NCBI GenBank assembly: GCA_001510575.1
Contig: LNGK01000004.1
Location: forward strand, 3,532,667 to 3,596,666
DNA from: Knoxdaviesia capensis
Lineage: Eukaryota; Ascomycota; Sordariomycetes; Microascales; Gondwanamycetaceae
Direction: 5' to 3'
DNA: 64,000 nucleotides
Shown one piece after another: positions 12,226-26,330 of this stretch. Below the pieces are notes generated by a model, which saw only the letters and a program-made list of their open reading frames with translations, did no database searches and was not told the DNA's origin. Within the stretch, counting starts at the first letter, position 1, and each line of letters opens with the position of its first letter. Position numbers and translations under genes: made by a program.

Positions 12226-14530
12226 GAGCGAGAGAGGTCATGTGTTCATGTGTGCTGACTGTCGATGTTTCAGGAACTGGTCCGGTGGACCTTTCTTTGC
12301 CTGCCCCTTCCCTGCCAGCGCTCTTTCCCCAAAATACCCCCAACCAGAGAAGCGAAGCACGTTATATCGGCGTCTTTGCGTGTTTGATATACGAGCTTTG
12401 CAGTGTATGCTCGGCCGGACTTTTCTCCTCTTTTTCTCTTTCGTATAGTTGCGCTGTCTATCGGCATTGGACGGTCTTGGTGTATACCGTACTGGGCTTC
12501 ACGTCTCACTCTCACATCGCCCGATGTGGAAGTCATAAGTCCTAAATGGAGCGCTGGCCCAGAAGTTGGGACTGATCTGTCACATTTTCGTCAGGTTGGA
12601 TTCTCGCGTGTGTGGGAGGGGAGATACTAACCCTTTTTTGAGTTTCTTTGGTGAGGCCTTTAAGCCGATGAATTAAACTGCATGAATAACGGCTTCACTC
12701 ACGCACACACAACCCAGCCTGCCCCGAGAGGGGTCTCATGCTCACACCAGGCCGTATTTTCACGCCAAATATAAGTACAGTACATTTTTTGGTCGGTGCG
12801 AGACTGTGCATGCAGCAGGGGGCATGATCAGGCTTGTGTTGGTAACTCTACTGTACAGTGTGGTTATTCTATCTCTCTCTCACCATCCGCACTGACATAT
12901 GGCATGCGCAGCAAGGAAGACCAGAAAAAAAAAACCCAGTTTTGGGTTGTTGCCTAATGCACTCTGTCGTCAACCAACATTTTGACAGCCCCAATTGAAG
13001 ATCCCAGCCGTTCCGCCACCCAATCACGCCCGCCGTGCATGGGCCCATCGTCCCAGTCACAAACCCACAAACCCACACGCAAACCAAAGAAAACCCGAGA
13101 ATTCCCAAATCCTGATCTTGCTCAATTGCTCCTACCCGTTGTTATTTCCCCCCCTCCCCCCCTCTCATTCACCCCTCCTTCTGTCTCTGGAAACCCAGTG
13201 CCGATCCCGGACTGGGACATGTTGTGTGCTTTGGGGGTTTTATCTGTTCACCGTTTGTCGCAACGTGATCATTTTCTGGAAGACGGAACAGTCGGGCGGA
13301 CGGGCGGTTCTGTATGTGGCAGGAATTGGGAATTGCGGTGTGTGATTGTGTGATAATACTTTTTTTCTTCTTTCCATGGCGGTTCTGTTCTTTGGTTCCC
13401 CCGATGCCACCTCACGCGGCTGTGTGTGTGAGTGTGTGTGTGTGGGCGGCACCTGGCAAACTTCTCCTCCTCCATCATTGAAGCCCAAGAGAACGTTTAT
13501 GCTCCCCCTGGTTCTTTTGTGTCTCTTAACCTGTAGCCAAACGCTCACGATGATCACCAAACGGGGTTCGATGATGCCCAACTTGGACTTCTCAAAAGCG
13601 GCCCCCGATGTGTTTTTTCTTTCCTGTTCGACCCCTCCACCCCGGTCTGACTTCATAGTTGAGTCACCGCGACGTGGCGCTTACGCCCACCCCCCTGGAG
13701 TCTCTGTCTCTCGCGCTCTCTCTCTCTCTTGTTTAATCTGTGTAGCTTCTTCCGGCCGGTAGCAAAACAAAGAGCCGGTTGACTTGACGATACCGGTGTC
13801 AAACCCCCCTCCGCTCCTCGCACCGCACAAGGGTGTTCCCTGCTTGGGGAGACCCGGGGAGGGTGCCCATGAGCAAACTTTGTCTCCATGCAGCCGGCCT
13901 TTACTGCTGGCTTGGCTCCACTTTCTGGTCCATTTTCACCTGTTCGCGCGCAAATCGTGACGCTGGGGGGGGGGACTCGGAGTGTATCCGGAGAGAGAGA
14001 GAAAGATAGCCCGGCACACCCGGTCCGGATACGATAATTTTAGGTTGTTTCCTGGTTTTTTTCTTTTTCTTCTTACCCTCCCAATTTAAGGTTGACTCCA
14101 TATACACACAGTTGCGGGCTTTTTTTTTTGGTTATCGTGATAATGTATGCACGGCAAGCACCACAGCGGGGGGGATAGAAGCGGCCTGACATACTTTATC
14201 TTGTCACAGCGAGACACAATAGATTACGGGGACCCGCCCGTCGAGAGATCCTATGATGCAATCACCTCCTCCAGCCAATTCATGTGGTTTGGTTGCTGAT
14301 TGCTTTTTTTTTCTTTTTTTTTTTCCTGCGTAACGCACACCGGAACCCTTTGGACTGCTTCCTGTTTACCCACGGCTCGCGATGAAATCATTGCCATATG
14401 CAGTATCCATGCAGAACATCTTTGTTCTTGCACGAGAGGATCAGAAAGCCATACACATACACGACAAATACGTCCTGCTGGTAATGGAACCCCACACGCC
14501 AAGCTCCTGTGCACCAAAACCCCCCGGAGG

Positions 14531-14558
14531 TATGTGTGTGTGTGTATGTGTGTGTGTG
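14531..14558. repeat. (GT)n microsatellite, imperfect
   Basis: GT dinucleotides with an internal GTAT interruption. Confidence 0.85.
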
Positions 14559-15701
14559 AACATCGTCAGTCATGGCTGGCAGGCCAGTGTTATAGGCAGA
14601 TCAATCAACTCGCTTAAGCGCGTGAAACAAAGAGAGACACAACATGGACACTTCCATAGACTATGGATATCGTCCTCCCCGTTATTCTTACTCAATTCAG
14701 TGTCCCGGGTGCGTGAAAGTGGCATGATATTACGGCCTAGCGGTGCTTGGAGGTTGGAGGTTGGACGGCTCCTCGATACCAAGACCTTGTGGGCGGGCCA
14801 TTTTAACCCTGTGATGCGCGGTCTTTGACCTGTGCTGCAAACCGCATGTAAGAAGTTGGGGGATGCCAAAAACCGCCAATTTGGCCAGTCAGTGCTGCTC
14901 AGCTTACACCACGACTCTGAGCAAGCCAAGACGGTGTTTTTTTTTTCTTTTTTTTTCTTTTCCCCTAAACGGGGTCCCTTTTGTTTCTGTGTTGTTCAAT
15001 CACACGGGCTCGCTCTTGAGTGCACTTTTTTTTTCCTTTTCGGCGCATTCATTTGAAGAAAAACAAAGATGTCATTTCTCGTAGAGGTTTGCGAAGGGAA
15101 AAACCCGGCCACCGCACTGCGTCTTCCCGGCCCGACTGGCAACCACGGGATCTTTTTGGCTGTTTTCCAGAGTAATATGCCGGCTGGGTTCCGGCCAGTG
15201 TTTCTGGTCGTGTGTGCGCAAAGTACATATGTGGTAGGTATATATAAGTACCTCCGGAGGGGGGGGGGGAGGGAATAAGAGCAGCCGAGAAGAGGAGACA
15301 AAAAGAACCATATCAGGTTTCCAAGTTGGCGTGGTGTTAATGTTCCGTTACCTGTGAGTCTTAGTATTCCACTGGCAGCCGTCCCATAGATGTCCGATAG
15401 AGGAGGGGGTGGGTGGGCAAAAACACAACCCGACTGGTGTAAGAGCACCGACCGACCCGCAACCGCAACACAACACGGCAGAGAAACGAGAGAGAGTCAC
15501 GAGAGGCCATATTCCACCGGAGGGGGTTCTGGGGAAGCCGGATAGCAGGCCTGCTCAGACCCTTTCAAACCTCGCTCGTATCTACCGTCCCTGTTACACG
15601 GCACATTGTTCACATCCACGCGGGTGGTTTTTTAAAGGGTCCAAGGAGACAAACAAGCGAGAACAGCAAGAAAAAAGAGGGGAACGCAGAGACAAAAGGG
15701 G

Positions 15702-15702
15702 N
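15702..15702. other. Single undetermined base
   Basis: One N lies inside a G-rich tract (GGGGNGGGGG), marking a low-quality base call at a homopolymer. Confidence 0.95.
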
Positions 15703-17368
15703 GGGGGAGAAACAGGTACAACCCATCGCGAGGGTGTTTTTCTTCCCTTTTTTTTTGGGGTGAAGGAATCCGCTGAATCCGGCGAAAGAGATGAGTGCAA
15801 GTTGCTGTCGGTGCAGACAGGGTAAGACGGGCGGCGTGTTCCTCCCCCGCGCTCCGACATCCCGTCTCCATGTGTGATATGCACGTGTCGTAGGATTTCC
15901 TGTACCAAAGCATAGGAGAGGCAAAAGCCCATGTCCAGGTTACGCCGGATATCACTCAATACCAGCCTCCTCGCCCATCTATCAGCGCAAAGCACTGTAT
16001 ATACGGCGATCGTCGGAGGGCAGCTGTATCATGTATAGTGTCCACCGTGGATGTTTTATCTGTGGAGGGGAGAAGATGCGGGGTGGGCAGACGAAATCAA
16101 CGAGTGGCTGCGATGCCCCGTTGTCGTACAAGCACGCAGGTCTACGGCGAGGGTGTTTATCTGGAAGAAGAAGGTGACGGCACGCCGATATAAAACCCGC
16201 TGTAGTGGGAGGCCGGCCTATTTACGTCCGCCAAATATCAAGGTTTCGCCAAACACACAATCACTCCAAGTAATCAAAACAGGTGGTGGGTGATTCGCCT
16301 CTGTTTCGGGGGAGGGGGAGAGCGGGGAATGGCATGAATATCGCAATATGCGAGAAAGCCGCCGGGGCTAACCCACTGTTTTTGGGCATGCAGACAAATG
16401 AGAGGGAAGAGAACCATCGGCCAATCAGGGTGTTGGTGTTAAGGTGGCCGATATTGGGCGCGAGCGGGAAAACAAAAAAAGGTTCATTGCGCTAGAGAGA
16501 GGGAGAGGAGAGAGAGAGAGGGGGGATGAAAGCACAGGAACGAGGGAAGGGGCGGAGGAGAGGAAGCGAGGGGAAGGAGGAAAAAGAGGGGAGGGAGGAA
16601 CGACGGAGCATGGGAAGAAGCACCGAGCATGGAAAGCGCCGGCATACGTCAATATGTTGCTTTTTACTTTTAATTTTTCGACCTGAAGCTTGCTTTGCTT
16701 GCTGCAGGTTACTTCGATAGCGCCAGGAGTGAGACGTGGGCGACGAGCGAGTGTGTGAGAATAAAAAAAAAAAGAAGAAGACTACTGCAGCAGCCACTTC
16801 TGCTGCACTCGCTCTGCATCATGCAACTTTGCATGCATATGCGCCATGTGCGACCGAGTAGATATCTCTTGGTTCGAATGAGAAAGGTGCAACTCTATCG
16901 AGCTCAACTCTAATTGGGGGAGGGGGGTGTGAGAGAGGAGAGGGGGGAAGGAGGGCCTCCTTCTTCCTTTTTTTTCCTTTTTTTTTTTCTTTTTTTTTTC
17001 TGCTCGTTTGTATGCTGCTGGTCGTCGTCTCGCCGGATCCTCCTTGATGCGTGTCGACCACCACCGTTGCAACCTAACCTAACGCGCCCTCTTGGGACAG
17101 ACAGACATAAATTACTTCGCCAGAAAAAAAAGAAAAAAAAAAAAAGGAAAATGTGGGTGGGTTCGGTCGCTGATACACACGTTGGTGTTTTGTTTTTTTT
17201 TCCTTCTCCTGCCTCGATTAGGTTGTTTCTTTCTGTTTTATCCCCGGCAGCCGCCGTTCGGGTGGATCACCACACAAGGCGGGATCGTGGACGGGTTTTG
17301 GGTTTCAACACTTTCTTGCTATTTCTGAGCAAAAGTGTGAATGAATCCTGTCACATATGAGCGCGGAT

Positions 17369-17392
17369 GGGGGGGGGGGGGGGGGGNNNNNN
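17369..17392. other. Poly-G run ending in a six-base N gap
   Basis: About 18 consecutive G (17369-17386) run straight into six N (17387-17392). This looks like a sequencing or assembly break at a homopolymer or G-quadruplex-forming tract. The true length here is uncertain. Confidence 0.95.
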
Positions 17393-20031
17393 GGGCAAGG
17401 GGCCAACGACCCTAAGAAATGTAAGCCCAGGAACGGCCGTTTAGTAGTGCCGCTGTGTCGGCGCGGGGTGGATTGAGGGGAAGCAGATAACTCAGTCCTC
17501 ACCGCAACTTGGAAGCCAGTGCTGGTCTTCTTTGCTTGCGGTGACCTGTCTCTTGTTGCAGAGCACGACGAGGTGAGGTCTGAGTCTGTACTGAACTGAA
17601 TGATGGCCCCCCCTGCTGCAAATCCCGCTGTCCGGATTTATCTTGGCTGCGTTACGCGCTGTGTGTGGCCCAACCAAAGTTTTGGCTCTGACGGTGGCTG
17701 TCTCCCAATCTCCTGGAGCCCGGTGATAATAATCCTGCGAGCAAGAACGCCAGGCGACCTACTACACATATTGATCCAGCTGGGCCGGGTATAGTTCACT
17801 TTGCGACGCAGCGGTGTGTGATTTGCCGCGACGGCCACCTGACCAGCCCAGGGACAACTCTGTATGGCGTGAATGGGTGAGATTAGGTCCCCGAGAGGGG
17901 GAGGGAAAGAATTCAGAGACTGGTAGCAGCCCATCTTCCATTACCGCTCGGTGTTCCTTGTTTGTTCCCTTTTCTGGCTGGGGAGGGGGCAGATGACTTG
18001 GTTTCCCGTCTCTTGGTGTGTCGATGTGGAGAGCGGGATCGCCAAGCGAAAGGGAAAAGAGAAAACGAGCTCACGAGAATGCGCCTGTAACTTGCAGTTC
18101 TCGCACTTTTGCAGCTGGGCACGCGTAACCCTCCCCCTGTATCGAAAACATGCCGATACGGAATCCAACCAAGACAGAAAGTGTCCGATATTTCTTCCGG
18201 CCAGGAAACATAAGGCGGACGCGTGGACAAGCCAGCACAAGGCATTCTTCACCCTCAGTGCGGCGGTTGTTTTCACCAGGTTACATGCAACGAACATAAC
18301 TCTCCTTCCCCTCCTCCCCAAACGAAGAGAAAGCGCCCAGAAGCTTGCCCTTCTTGGTACTACCACTAGGACCTGTAGTACTGTTCATAGACAGACAGTA
18401 GCCCCGGATACAACGGGGGCCGGCGTTTTTGTGTGTGCGTGTCTTGTCATTTCTCGTCATAGCTTCTCCCTCCCCCCCCTCGGTCGCTGCATTTGGCTGA
18501 ATTTCGGACAGTTCGCTATTCGTGCTCTTTTTTTTTTTGGTGATTTGTCTTGTGCTTCTGCAAAGTCCCCAGCTCATCCACTCTCCTGCCGCCTCTCCCA
18601 CAGCCAAAGTCCAAGAAAAGCCGTGCCGGGTCTGGGAAGTAGTGTGTGGAGTCCGTCTCTGGCGTTGTTTGCTTGCGTATATGTGTGTGTGTGTACAGTA
18701 TGTGTCTGCTGTATGATTTGCTCTAGGCGAACGAGGCCAGTCTCATCGACCACCACTCCGTAACGAACAAGTCGAACACCACCACCACCACCGCATATGT
18801 GCTAGGCTGTTTGTTAAATTCCTCGCCCACAGGCCTCTTCGGCTGCGTTACACTCCCCTTGGTGTGGTGTGGCCTGCTTGGCTACGTGGTTGCCTCTGTG
18901 CCGGCCTTCCGAGGAAGAAAAAAAAAACGACCAGGCCGGAAGGGGTGTTGACTTGCTTTTCTTCGAGGCAGATAAACAAATCCCACGAGGTTTCCATAAG
19001 TCGGTGCGTGGTTGGAGACCTCCCTACAGATCACTTTTTATATATCACATCTCCAAATTTTGCGTATGTAATGTATTTCCCTCACTTTCGTTACTCCTCT
19101 CTTGACGGATTGATCCCCTTTCTCTCCCCCCCACGTCTATCTGCATTCACCAGCCGTGTGTCGATGGCTGGCTGATATCAGAAAAAAAATGTCTGAGCAG
19201 GTAGGCAACTTGAGGGTCGGGTGGGGGCGGGGTTACATGATGCATGGCTTTTTTCCTCATGGTCGTGGTTGAACTTCAGAACAGGAAGGGAAAATGCTGC
19301 CAAGTGCCAGCTATGGCGGCATTCCGGGCCTTCCTGCAAGAAGAAAACGGTCGAAATAGGGGGGGGGGGGCTGTTTTCTCGTATACGATGGCCGACGAGA
19401 GCAAGCCAGCACGGCCATCAAAAAAAGAAAGGGTCATGGCAAAGACGAAATCCTCCGAGGTATCTCTTCGTCGGGGGTCGTCGGTCGGCGTGCACGGGAA
19501 ATGCAGCCGACCCGCCACAGAGGGCGCAAAAAGAAAAGAGAAAGAACATAAGATAAAATAAAAAAAGGTGTGTGTGTTTGACATGTTCTTCACCACCACA
19601 CCACGTACGTATGGCGTGCAGCAAGCACGCATGCTTAAATTGCAACAGCACGGACTGCGCGAACGAAGACAAACAAAAGACCGAACGAACGAGCAAACAC
19701 AAAGGAGCGAGTGTGGTCGGCAGCCACCGACGGCGCATCGACCTCGTGCATAAACCACGCAGAACATAGAAAGCTCTGATATCAATGCTGAAGCCAACAA
19801 CAACACACAACTCCTTCCAGAGCTGCACGCACTTCCCGCACGCGCGCCCTCCCACTAACACGTCCATCCATCTTCGTTAATGCGCAATGCGCGTTCATTG
19901 AGTGAATACCACTCCAAACACAGGCTGGTCCTGGTAGGCTCGTAGCAATTCCTGACTCCATCAGTTCATGTGCTAATCCCCAAACTATCCCGGTCCTCGT
20001 CTGTCGGAGTTGGCGTGTGTGTTCCTGAAAG

Positions 20032-20098
20032 CAAAAAGAAGAAAACAGAAGAAAAAAGAAGAAAAAGGAAGAAAAAAGAAGAAAAAAGAAGAAAAAGG
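20032..20098. repeat. GAAGAAAAA-type tandem repeat
   Basis: Purine-only tandem array with a period of about 9-10 nt. The units differ by one A or G. Confidence 0.85.
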
Positions 20099-23000
20099 CC
20101 AGCGAGCTTCACGACGGGAACATGGAATATCCCTGTGTGTATAAGGCCGGCGTTGGGGGACTTTGTTCTTTCCTCTCTCGCTCTTGGGCGTGCAAGTACT
20201 GTACGTTGTTATTTAATCCTCCTGTTTCAGATCTACGAGATAGGAAAATTTTCAATCGTTTCCATTTTTGTTGTCTTCCCTCTCTCTCGCTGTCCTGACT
20301 GTCGGTAGTGGAGATGGGCGATGCTGTCACCAGCGTTTTAGTTCTCCGCAGACACGACCGTTGTACTGCGTGCCGTGCGTGCATCAGGTCCAGCACATTC
20401 CCCCTTCCAGATAAGGCAGACCAGAAAGAAAGAAAAAAAACCGCCGCCTCTTATATAAAAACGTGTTCGGAGGGGCGGCCTGCGCCTTTTCTGAAATCAA
20501 ATATCTGTTTAGACTTGCGGGACACGGGATTCGCACGCCGATTTTCCGGGACTGTGGCGGTGGTAATCTTAACTACATGTTTCGAAGCGCGGTGATCTTG
20601 GTTTTTTTTTTTTCTTGCTTGTTTCTGGTTGGGATCCGGGGCATTGGAAGATGAGCATGCGACTGCATGCAGCGAACGAACTGATGATCTGCCGTGGTGA
20701 AGATTTTCATGTGCGGGCTGTTCCAGAGTGTCCGAGTATCAGGTCCCTGTGAGAACTGACTTCCTCGCAGATCTCGCCGTCAGTGTGGTTGCTGTGTAAG
20801 AGGCCCGTGTGAGAGAAACACATACGAGTAATACACGTTGTTAGTATGTGATGCGCCTGCTTCTCACGAAAAGAGCTCCTCCTGTGCCCCTTTCCTTCCC
20901 TCCCCACCAAGCTTCTCTCGCCTTCGAATCCCGCTTCTAGCTTCGATTCTGCGTACCCACCAAGCCCGCCCCAGCTGCGACGCTTCCACCGAGAAATGAT
21001 AAGACGGTCTTTTAGGAGGAGGGGAAAGGGTGAGAAAGAAGCCACGCAAGACAGAAGAAGAAGGCCAGGGGGGGTGTGCGCTGGAAATTTATCTTCCGGC
21101 CTTCTCTCCCCTATCCGCAAGTCATCCATATGCGTTATACCTTAATTTCACTTTACCATCTGCCTTGCCCGTAAACCGTTGGTATTTTTTTTTCCTGACA
21201 AGCTACGCTCGCGCCGTCAAAGCGGATGTCCGCTTCCGGGGGCCTGTCCGTTCCTCGCCAGTGCTTTGGGACCTGTTCTGTCGACAGGCAAACCTGGTCT
21301 TCCGGAAGTTGGGCGGTGGCCGCGGGCTTATTTTTTGAAGGGGGACCGGCGCGGTCGTTCTCTTTCTTGGGGAAGGAGGAGAAAATAAGACACATACGAT
21401 TTTTGATACTTATCATGGGGATTTCCACCACTGCACGGAGATAATTAAAGGAGGATCGTATCCCGCTTGCTCGTTACGAGGTGTGTTTTCCGTCGACCTC
21501 CTAGAATAGAACAAGCTTAACAAACATAAAAAAAAGGAAAAATACTAAGTTACGTGTGAGTGTTTGTGTCTCTCTTCTTTTGGCTTGAAACCCTGATTCT
21601 GGACGACGCGGGCTGACCCCGATAATGCCTTCTCCGAGCAGGCCTCCAGGGTGTGGCTTTGTGTGTGTGTGTCTTCTCCAACGGGATGTTGTACATCGAG
21701 TGGTGCGCTGCGGTCTGCAAATGCACCTGCACCTGCACAGCTTACCGTGGCACAGGCGCAGACACCCGTCTGTTCAATGGGCGGTTTGTCTGTCGCCAGC
21801 GGAGCTCATCGGACGATGGCATACACAATCTCGCGCTGCACAGCCTTGGCTGGGTGCAGCTTGCCGAGTGTGCGCGCGCGCGCGTTTGCTTATACACACA
21901 CACGCACACAGAGACCTCCCTACTTACCTCCACATGCACCTGTATGTGTCGACCTACGTACGTTACTGTACGTATGCACCGTACACCACACTCGTTCTCC
22001 CTAAAAAAGGGGTCGAAGGGCATCCCGTGCCGGGCGGTACGACCAGAGCGGGACTGGCGGTGTATACAACTGGTATACAATGCACCTTGGGCGTGTGAGT
22101 GTAAGTATGAGCCGGTTGTTGTCCACGATGAGAAAGAAAGATCACCCGGCCGGTGGTACGGCCGGGGGTTGCAGACGGCCGCTGCATGCGGGTGGTCGTC
22201 AACACCCAAAACAAGCAGGGGAGGAAGATAGAACGTCAACGGGCAGGATTCTTTCAATCAGCAGCTGATGGTGTTTGGATGCAAGTTCGCTATCCGAGAC
22301 ACCCAAAACTCCTCGCATGAAACCAACAATGGGTTTCGTTCCGTTGTTGGAGGTGCGGTCTCGTCCCCGGCCGCTGTAACGCCCCCCGGGGGTTTTTTTT
22401 TCTGCTCCCGAACTGGCCCTCCTCTGATCCACGCCCGACTCGGCTCCGGGGTGGGGGAAAGTGCATATGTGTCGGCTGGCGCCCAGCACCCACGCAGCCA
22501 CGGACCGATTCAGCGATGTTAGCTGCGGGGGGTACGGACCAGCAAATAGCCTGACCCTGATGTCTTTCTTTTCACATCTGTCATCTCAAGGTTTTTTGTT
22601 TTTTTGTTCGGTTCTTGCTCCTCTTGGTTCGGCTCCCGTCTTGTGATGTGTCGGGTAGACTTAAAAAAGAAAAATCACCAGGGTAGGTGTGCGCCGCGAC
22701 CCTGTGTTGCCGTGCCTTTCCCCCCCTCTCTCTCTCTCCCTCTCTTGCCCGACCGGAAATCCCCGAGCCGCTGGGCCTTCCACTGCCCTGGATGAGTCGG
22801 CACACACAACCCGAACACGAGCCCCCGATCGACCACCTCCGGAGGCAAACACCGGCAAACAAGCCACCGCGGCTGTCGTAAAAGCACACCAGCTGTGGTT
22901 GTTCGGCCAAACCAGGCCTGGCGGGCGTCTGGAGATCTGTTTTTTTCCCTTCCTCTCTCTGTACGACGCTTGACGCCCGGTGTTCGGAGGCGCCGTGCCG

Positions 23001-24676
23001 GGTTGCAAGCAATCACAGCGGGCAAACAGACGCCACACACGGCCAGAAGAAGCCGGACGCGTGCCATCAATCAAGGGGTTTTCTTTTTCTCTTTTCTTTT
23101 TTTAACCTGCCAGATCACGAACATGCAGGGCTTCCGCCTGGACAGCGCCTAGAGGAAAGACCCCCCTCTGCAAAGACAAGAGAACCCTCCCCCCCCTCCC
23201 TCCCCCCCTGTTTGCTTCTATTCTTAGGAGAGCCATGGGATGAAGAGCGCTGTCAACCGGTTTGGCGGAGGGGAGGGGAAGAATACAAAGTGGGTGGGCA
23301 CCTTCAACGACGAAAAGCCGGCGTAGCTCCTCCTGCTTGTTTTCTCTGCATCAAGCGACTGATATACCGACGTTTGCCCAAATAATCACGGGTCGCCGGA
23401 GTCCACGCTTCTTGCGGATGTATCAATGCCCCCTCGGGCTTTCCTCAGTCTTCCGGCTCTCTCTCTTCATCACGATGCTGTCCGGATGCCAGATCTAAGC
23501 TCTCCATTTACATGCATGCATGAAGGGGGAAGGAGGGGGCAGATAAGCCATCAGGAAGGAGCTATCGTCGGCGAAGGATGTATGGCAGGTGGAGCTATCT
23601 TGGGGCAGGAACGAACAGCTCACGAGGTTGCGTTTGCAGGGGAAGGTGCGAATAAGCGCTGTGCAACGATGCAACTGCACGATAACAGCAATTGTTTCTC
23701 GCAGCCGCCGAAACCGCTCGTCTTCTTTTCCTCTTTGCCTTTCTTTCTTCTTTTTTTTGTTGCTGCGTATAATCCCCCCGCCTCTCTGCATGCACCCATG
23801 GATAAACCCAAAACCCCTCCTCGACAATTCCAACTCTCTTATCACGAACCATGCCAACAGCTATAACTCCAGCATGTCATATCTCTAATCCTGCTATCAA
23901 CGCCCCCCAAGAGCGTGTCACGCACTGCTACACTACTTGCAGTGGCGCCGTTGACCGCACCATCTCAGATAGGTGGTTGGTTACGTGCACCATTCCGAAT
24001 TGGGATTCAGCAAGGTTCGTCCAGAGAAATTCGGCGAAGATAGCACAGTAAGGAGCAGGCTGGCGATCACAGGTGTGTGTCTTCTCTTCCCTTGGTTTCT
24101 GCGGTCTTCTCTCGCACGGTGTGTTGTGCTGTTGGAACTTTTTTATCTTCCTTTCTAACTGCATCCAGGCCGCTGCGTTTCAGAAAGTCGCTACGATGTC
24201 ATGATGTTGTCATGTTGGTAACGGCAGATACACGCTTTTTTTCGCTCCAGCCTTCACACGGTGCAACACTCGATATGCATGGCCTGGTCCATTCGAGCCA
24301 GGCCGCAGACTCGGCGCTCGGCTACAGATATCAACGGACGGTGACCTCCTCCATGCAGGACACGCTGGATATGATGACTCTTGGGTTTCAATATCGAGGC
24401 CTACATGTGCCGGCGGGGAGAGAGCTGCATTCTGATTGGCAATCCAGTCCTGGCTGCATCCGAGACCGATGGCTCTGCACCAGCGACCTCCATTCACCGA
24501 TACCACCGTTCAAGCCCCCCCATGAGCCCCAGCCTCGGCGACAAGCACAACCGTCCAAGGCGTGCCCCAAGTCAACCCCAGAATGGCCAAGTGCCTTTGA
24601 TATCAGCCAGCCCACACACTTAGGCCCTACGCCTGCAACTGCAACTGCAACTGCATGATGTGTCTCCGACCTGCAT

Positions 24677-24699
24677 ACCACCACCACCACCACCACCAC
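24677..24699. repeat. (CCA)n microsatellite
   Basis: About seven to eight uninterrupted CCA triplets. Confidence 0.9.
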
Positions 24700-25288
24700 T
24701 TCTTGAGTAACGAACTCCTAGTGTGGAGTGTATGCCCCCTTTCTGTGTTCCTCTTCGTATCAGCAAGTGCCCCTGCTGAATCGCTTCAATTCGGTAGCCT
24801 GGTCTCTTTGCGGACACATTTCACAGCCAACCACTCATACTCGGTATCCGGGGTTGTCCCAGGGCAATGTTAACAGCTTGGAGGCCTGGTAGGAGGCCCT
24901 GCAGGACGCTGTCTCTAGTGTCTCTCCAAGAAATCATGCCACGGCCTTGCATGCAAATCGATATGCTGCGCAGAATGGGCATTGGTTCGTTTAGCAGGCT
25001 GATATGAATAGTTTCTGTCGTGCAGGCCGAGGGCATGCAGCCGGTGCCGATATTACCATATTGGGGAGAGGCGACATGGCGGCTGTGCTGAGAGGGCCAC
25101 AGTGGCATTTTTCCCTCGTTTCTGCACCTCCAATCCAAGCCCGCTTTATGGTGTATCCCACGATGCTCCCTCCCTCACTACCTCACTAGCACGGGAATAC
25201 ACATGCAGAAGAACGGGGCCCTTGCAGGGAATAACCACCCCAGATTCACAGCATTTCGGCGCTTTCCACCAACTTCAAGCCCCGACCA

Positions 25289-25321
25289 GTGGTGGTGATA
25301 ATGGTGGTGGTGGTGATGGTG
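25289..25321. repeat. (GTG)n microsatellite, imperfect
   Basis: GTG/GGT triplets interrupted by ATAAT and AT, followed by a run of G. Confidence 0.85.
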
Positions 25322-26295
25322 GGGGGGAGCGGCATATTCTTGATTACGGCCTTCTCGCTGGAAAGAAGCTCCGTTGGGCCTTGTTTTGTTGTCAGTGCCC
25401 TCCCACCCACCCGGCATGCAGATACTACATGAGCTTCTCTCCAACGGCGCCAACAAACTTGCCGCAAGATGCCGCCCGCACCCTTGTGGCACCGGGCTAC
25501 GTCTTCGTGGGTTCGGCCTTTTCTTGTTTCTCGTCTGCTTGCTTGAGTCGTGTTCGTATCCTTGCTTGCTTCGTTGGGTAACGAACGACGTGGACGGTTG
25601 ACGCGGGACGGAGGAAAAAGCAGCCCCTGAAGAATGCGGCGATTCCTCCCCCCCTAGTCGACGGGTGTACGTGGGGTTCGGAGGGCAGACAGACCCTCGT
25701 CGAGATACGATGCATTTGACGCTGTTCGTGTTTTACTCCGTACACTCGTATGGGCGGAGGACGGCGTTGTAGGCGGGTAAGTCGGCCAAGCCGTCGATGT
25801 GTCACATATGAAAGTTCGCAGGTGGGCAGTATGTCGATCATGTAAGAACCGAGCCCTCAAAGTTTTAAATTATTTTTTTTTGGAGAGTTCTTTTGTCCCT
25901 GTGTCGTTGTCCAGATATGGCTCGATGTTTCGCCCTGCATCCCCAAGGCGAAGAGGAGCGAGAGGACGGTTGAACAGGGGCGTGGTTTTTGGGGGTGTTG
26001 GTTGGAAAGTAAGAAAGTAACGGCCACCACCAGCCAAAAGTCTGGCTGGTTCTCTGTGGAAGATGGAGAGAGTGAAGAGAAAGGAAGAGCACAGGCAATA
26101 TTTGCCCACACTCTGACCATATTTCGGGCGTTCTTGCGTGTGAGTGTGTGTCTGGTTTCGTTGGATGTGGAGAGAGAGTCTGCCAGCGAATCCGGTGGCT
26201 TGCCGACCGCCCCATTTCCTCTTTTGTGTTGTGTTTTTTTTTATGGACTGTCAATGGCAACGGCCGTCCACGGTCCTCCATGGGTCTGGTGTAGC

Positions 26296-26330
26296 TGGTG
26301 GTGGTGGTGGTGGTGGTGGTGGTGGTGGTG
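26296..26330. repeat. (TGG)n microsatellite
   Basis: About eleven to twelve uninterrupted TGG triplets. A GATGGC-type short tandem follows at about 26350-26380. Confidence 0.95.

Larger units (their letters stand above)
6301..12700. other. Gene-free stretch, first part of a 27.6-kb desert
   Basis: I see no credible coding region on either strand. Open frames are short, overlap in several frames and carry Cys/Trp/Ser-rich random-looking peptides with no motif. The stretch holds microsatellites, poly-T/poly-A tracts and several odd palindromes (8256-8268, 8454-8462, 11373-11419). A telobox-like AAACCCTAAA is at 6998-7007. No tRNA B-box with a matching arm was found. Confidence 0.55.
12701..20000. 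other. Gene-free stretch, second part of the desert
   Basis: No credible gene. The longest open frame (17951-18763, +, 270 codons) has a Cys/Ser/Arg-rich peptide without a domain, no clear splice structure and an overlapping frame on the other strand, so it is treated as chance. The stretch holds (GT)n, poly-T and poly-G tracts, one single N (15702) and a run of six N. Confidence 0.5.

Noticed and set aside
16860..16890. Possible tRNA B-box (GGTTCGAAT) and similar GTTCGA sites at 29908 and 29593 (minus)
   Set aside because: No matching A-box, T-stem complementarity or acceptor stem could be drawn at any of them.
17951..18763. 270-codon + strand frame in the desert
   Set aside because: Random-looking Cys/Ser/Arg-rich peptide, ends in microsatellite-derived residues, and overlaps frames on the other strand.
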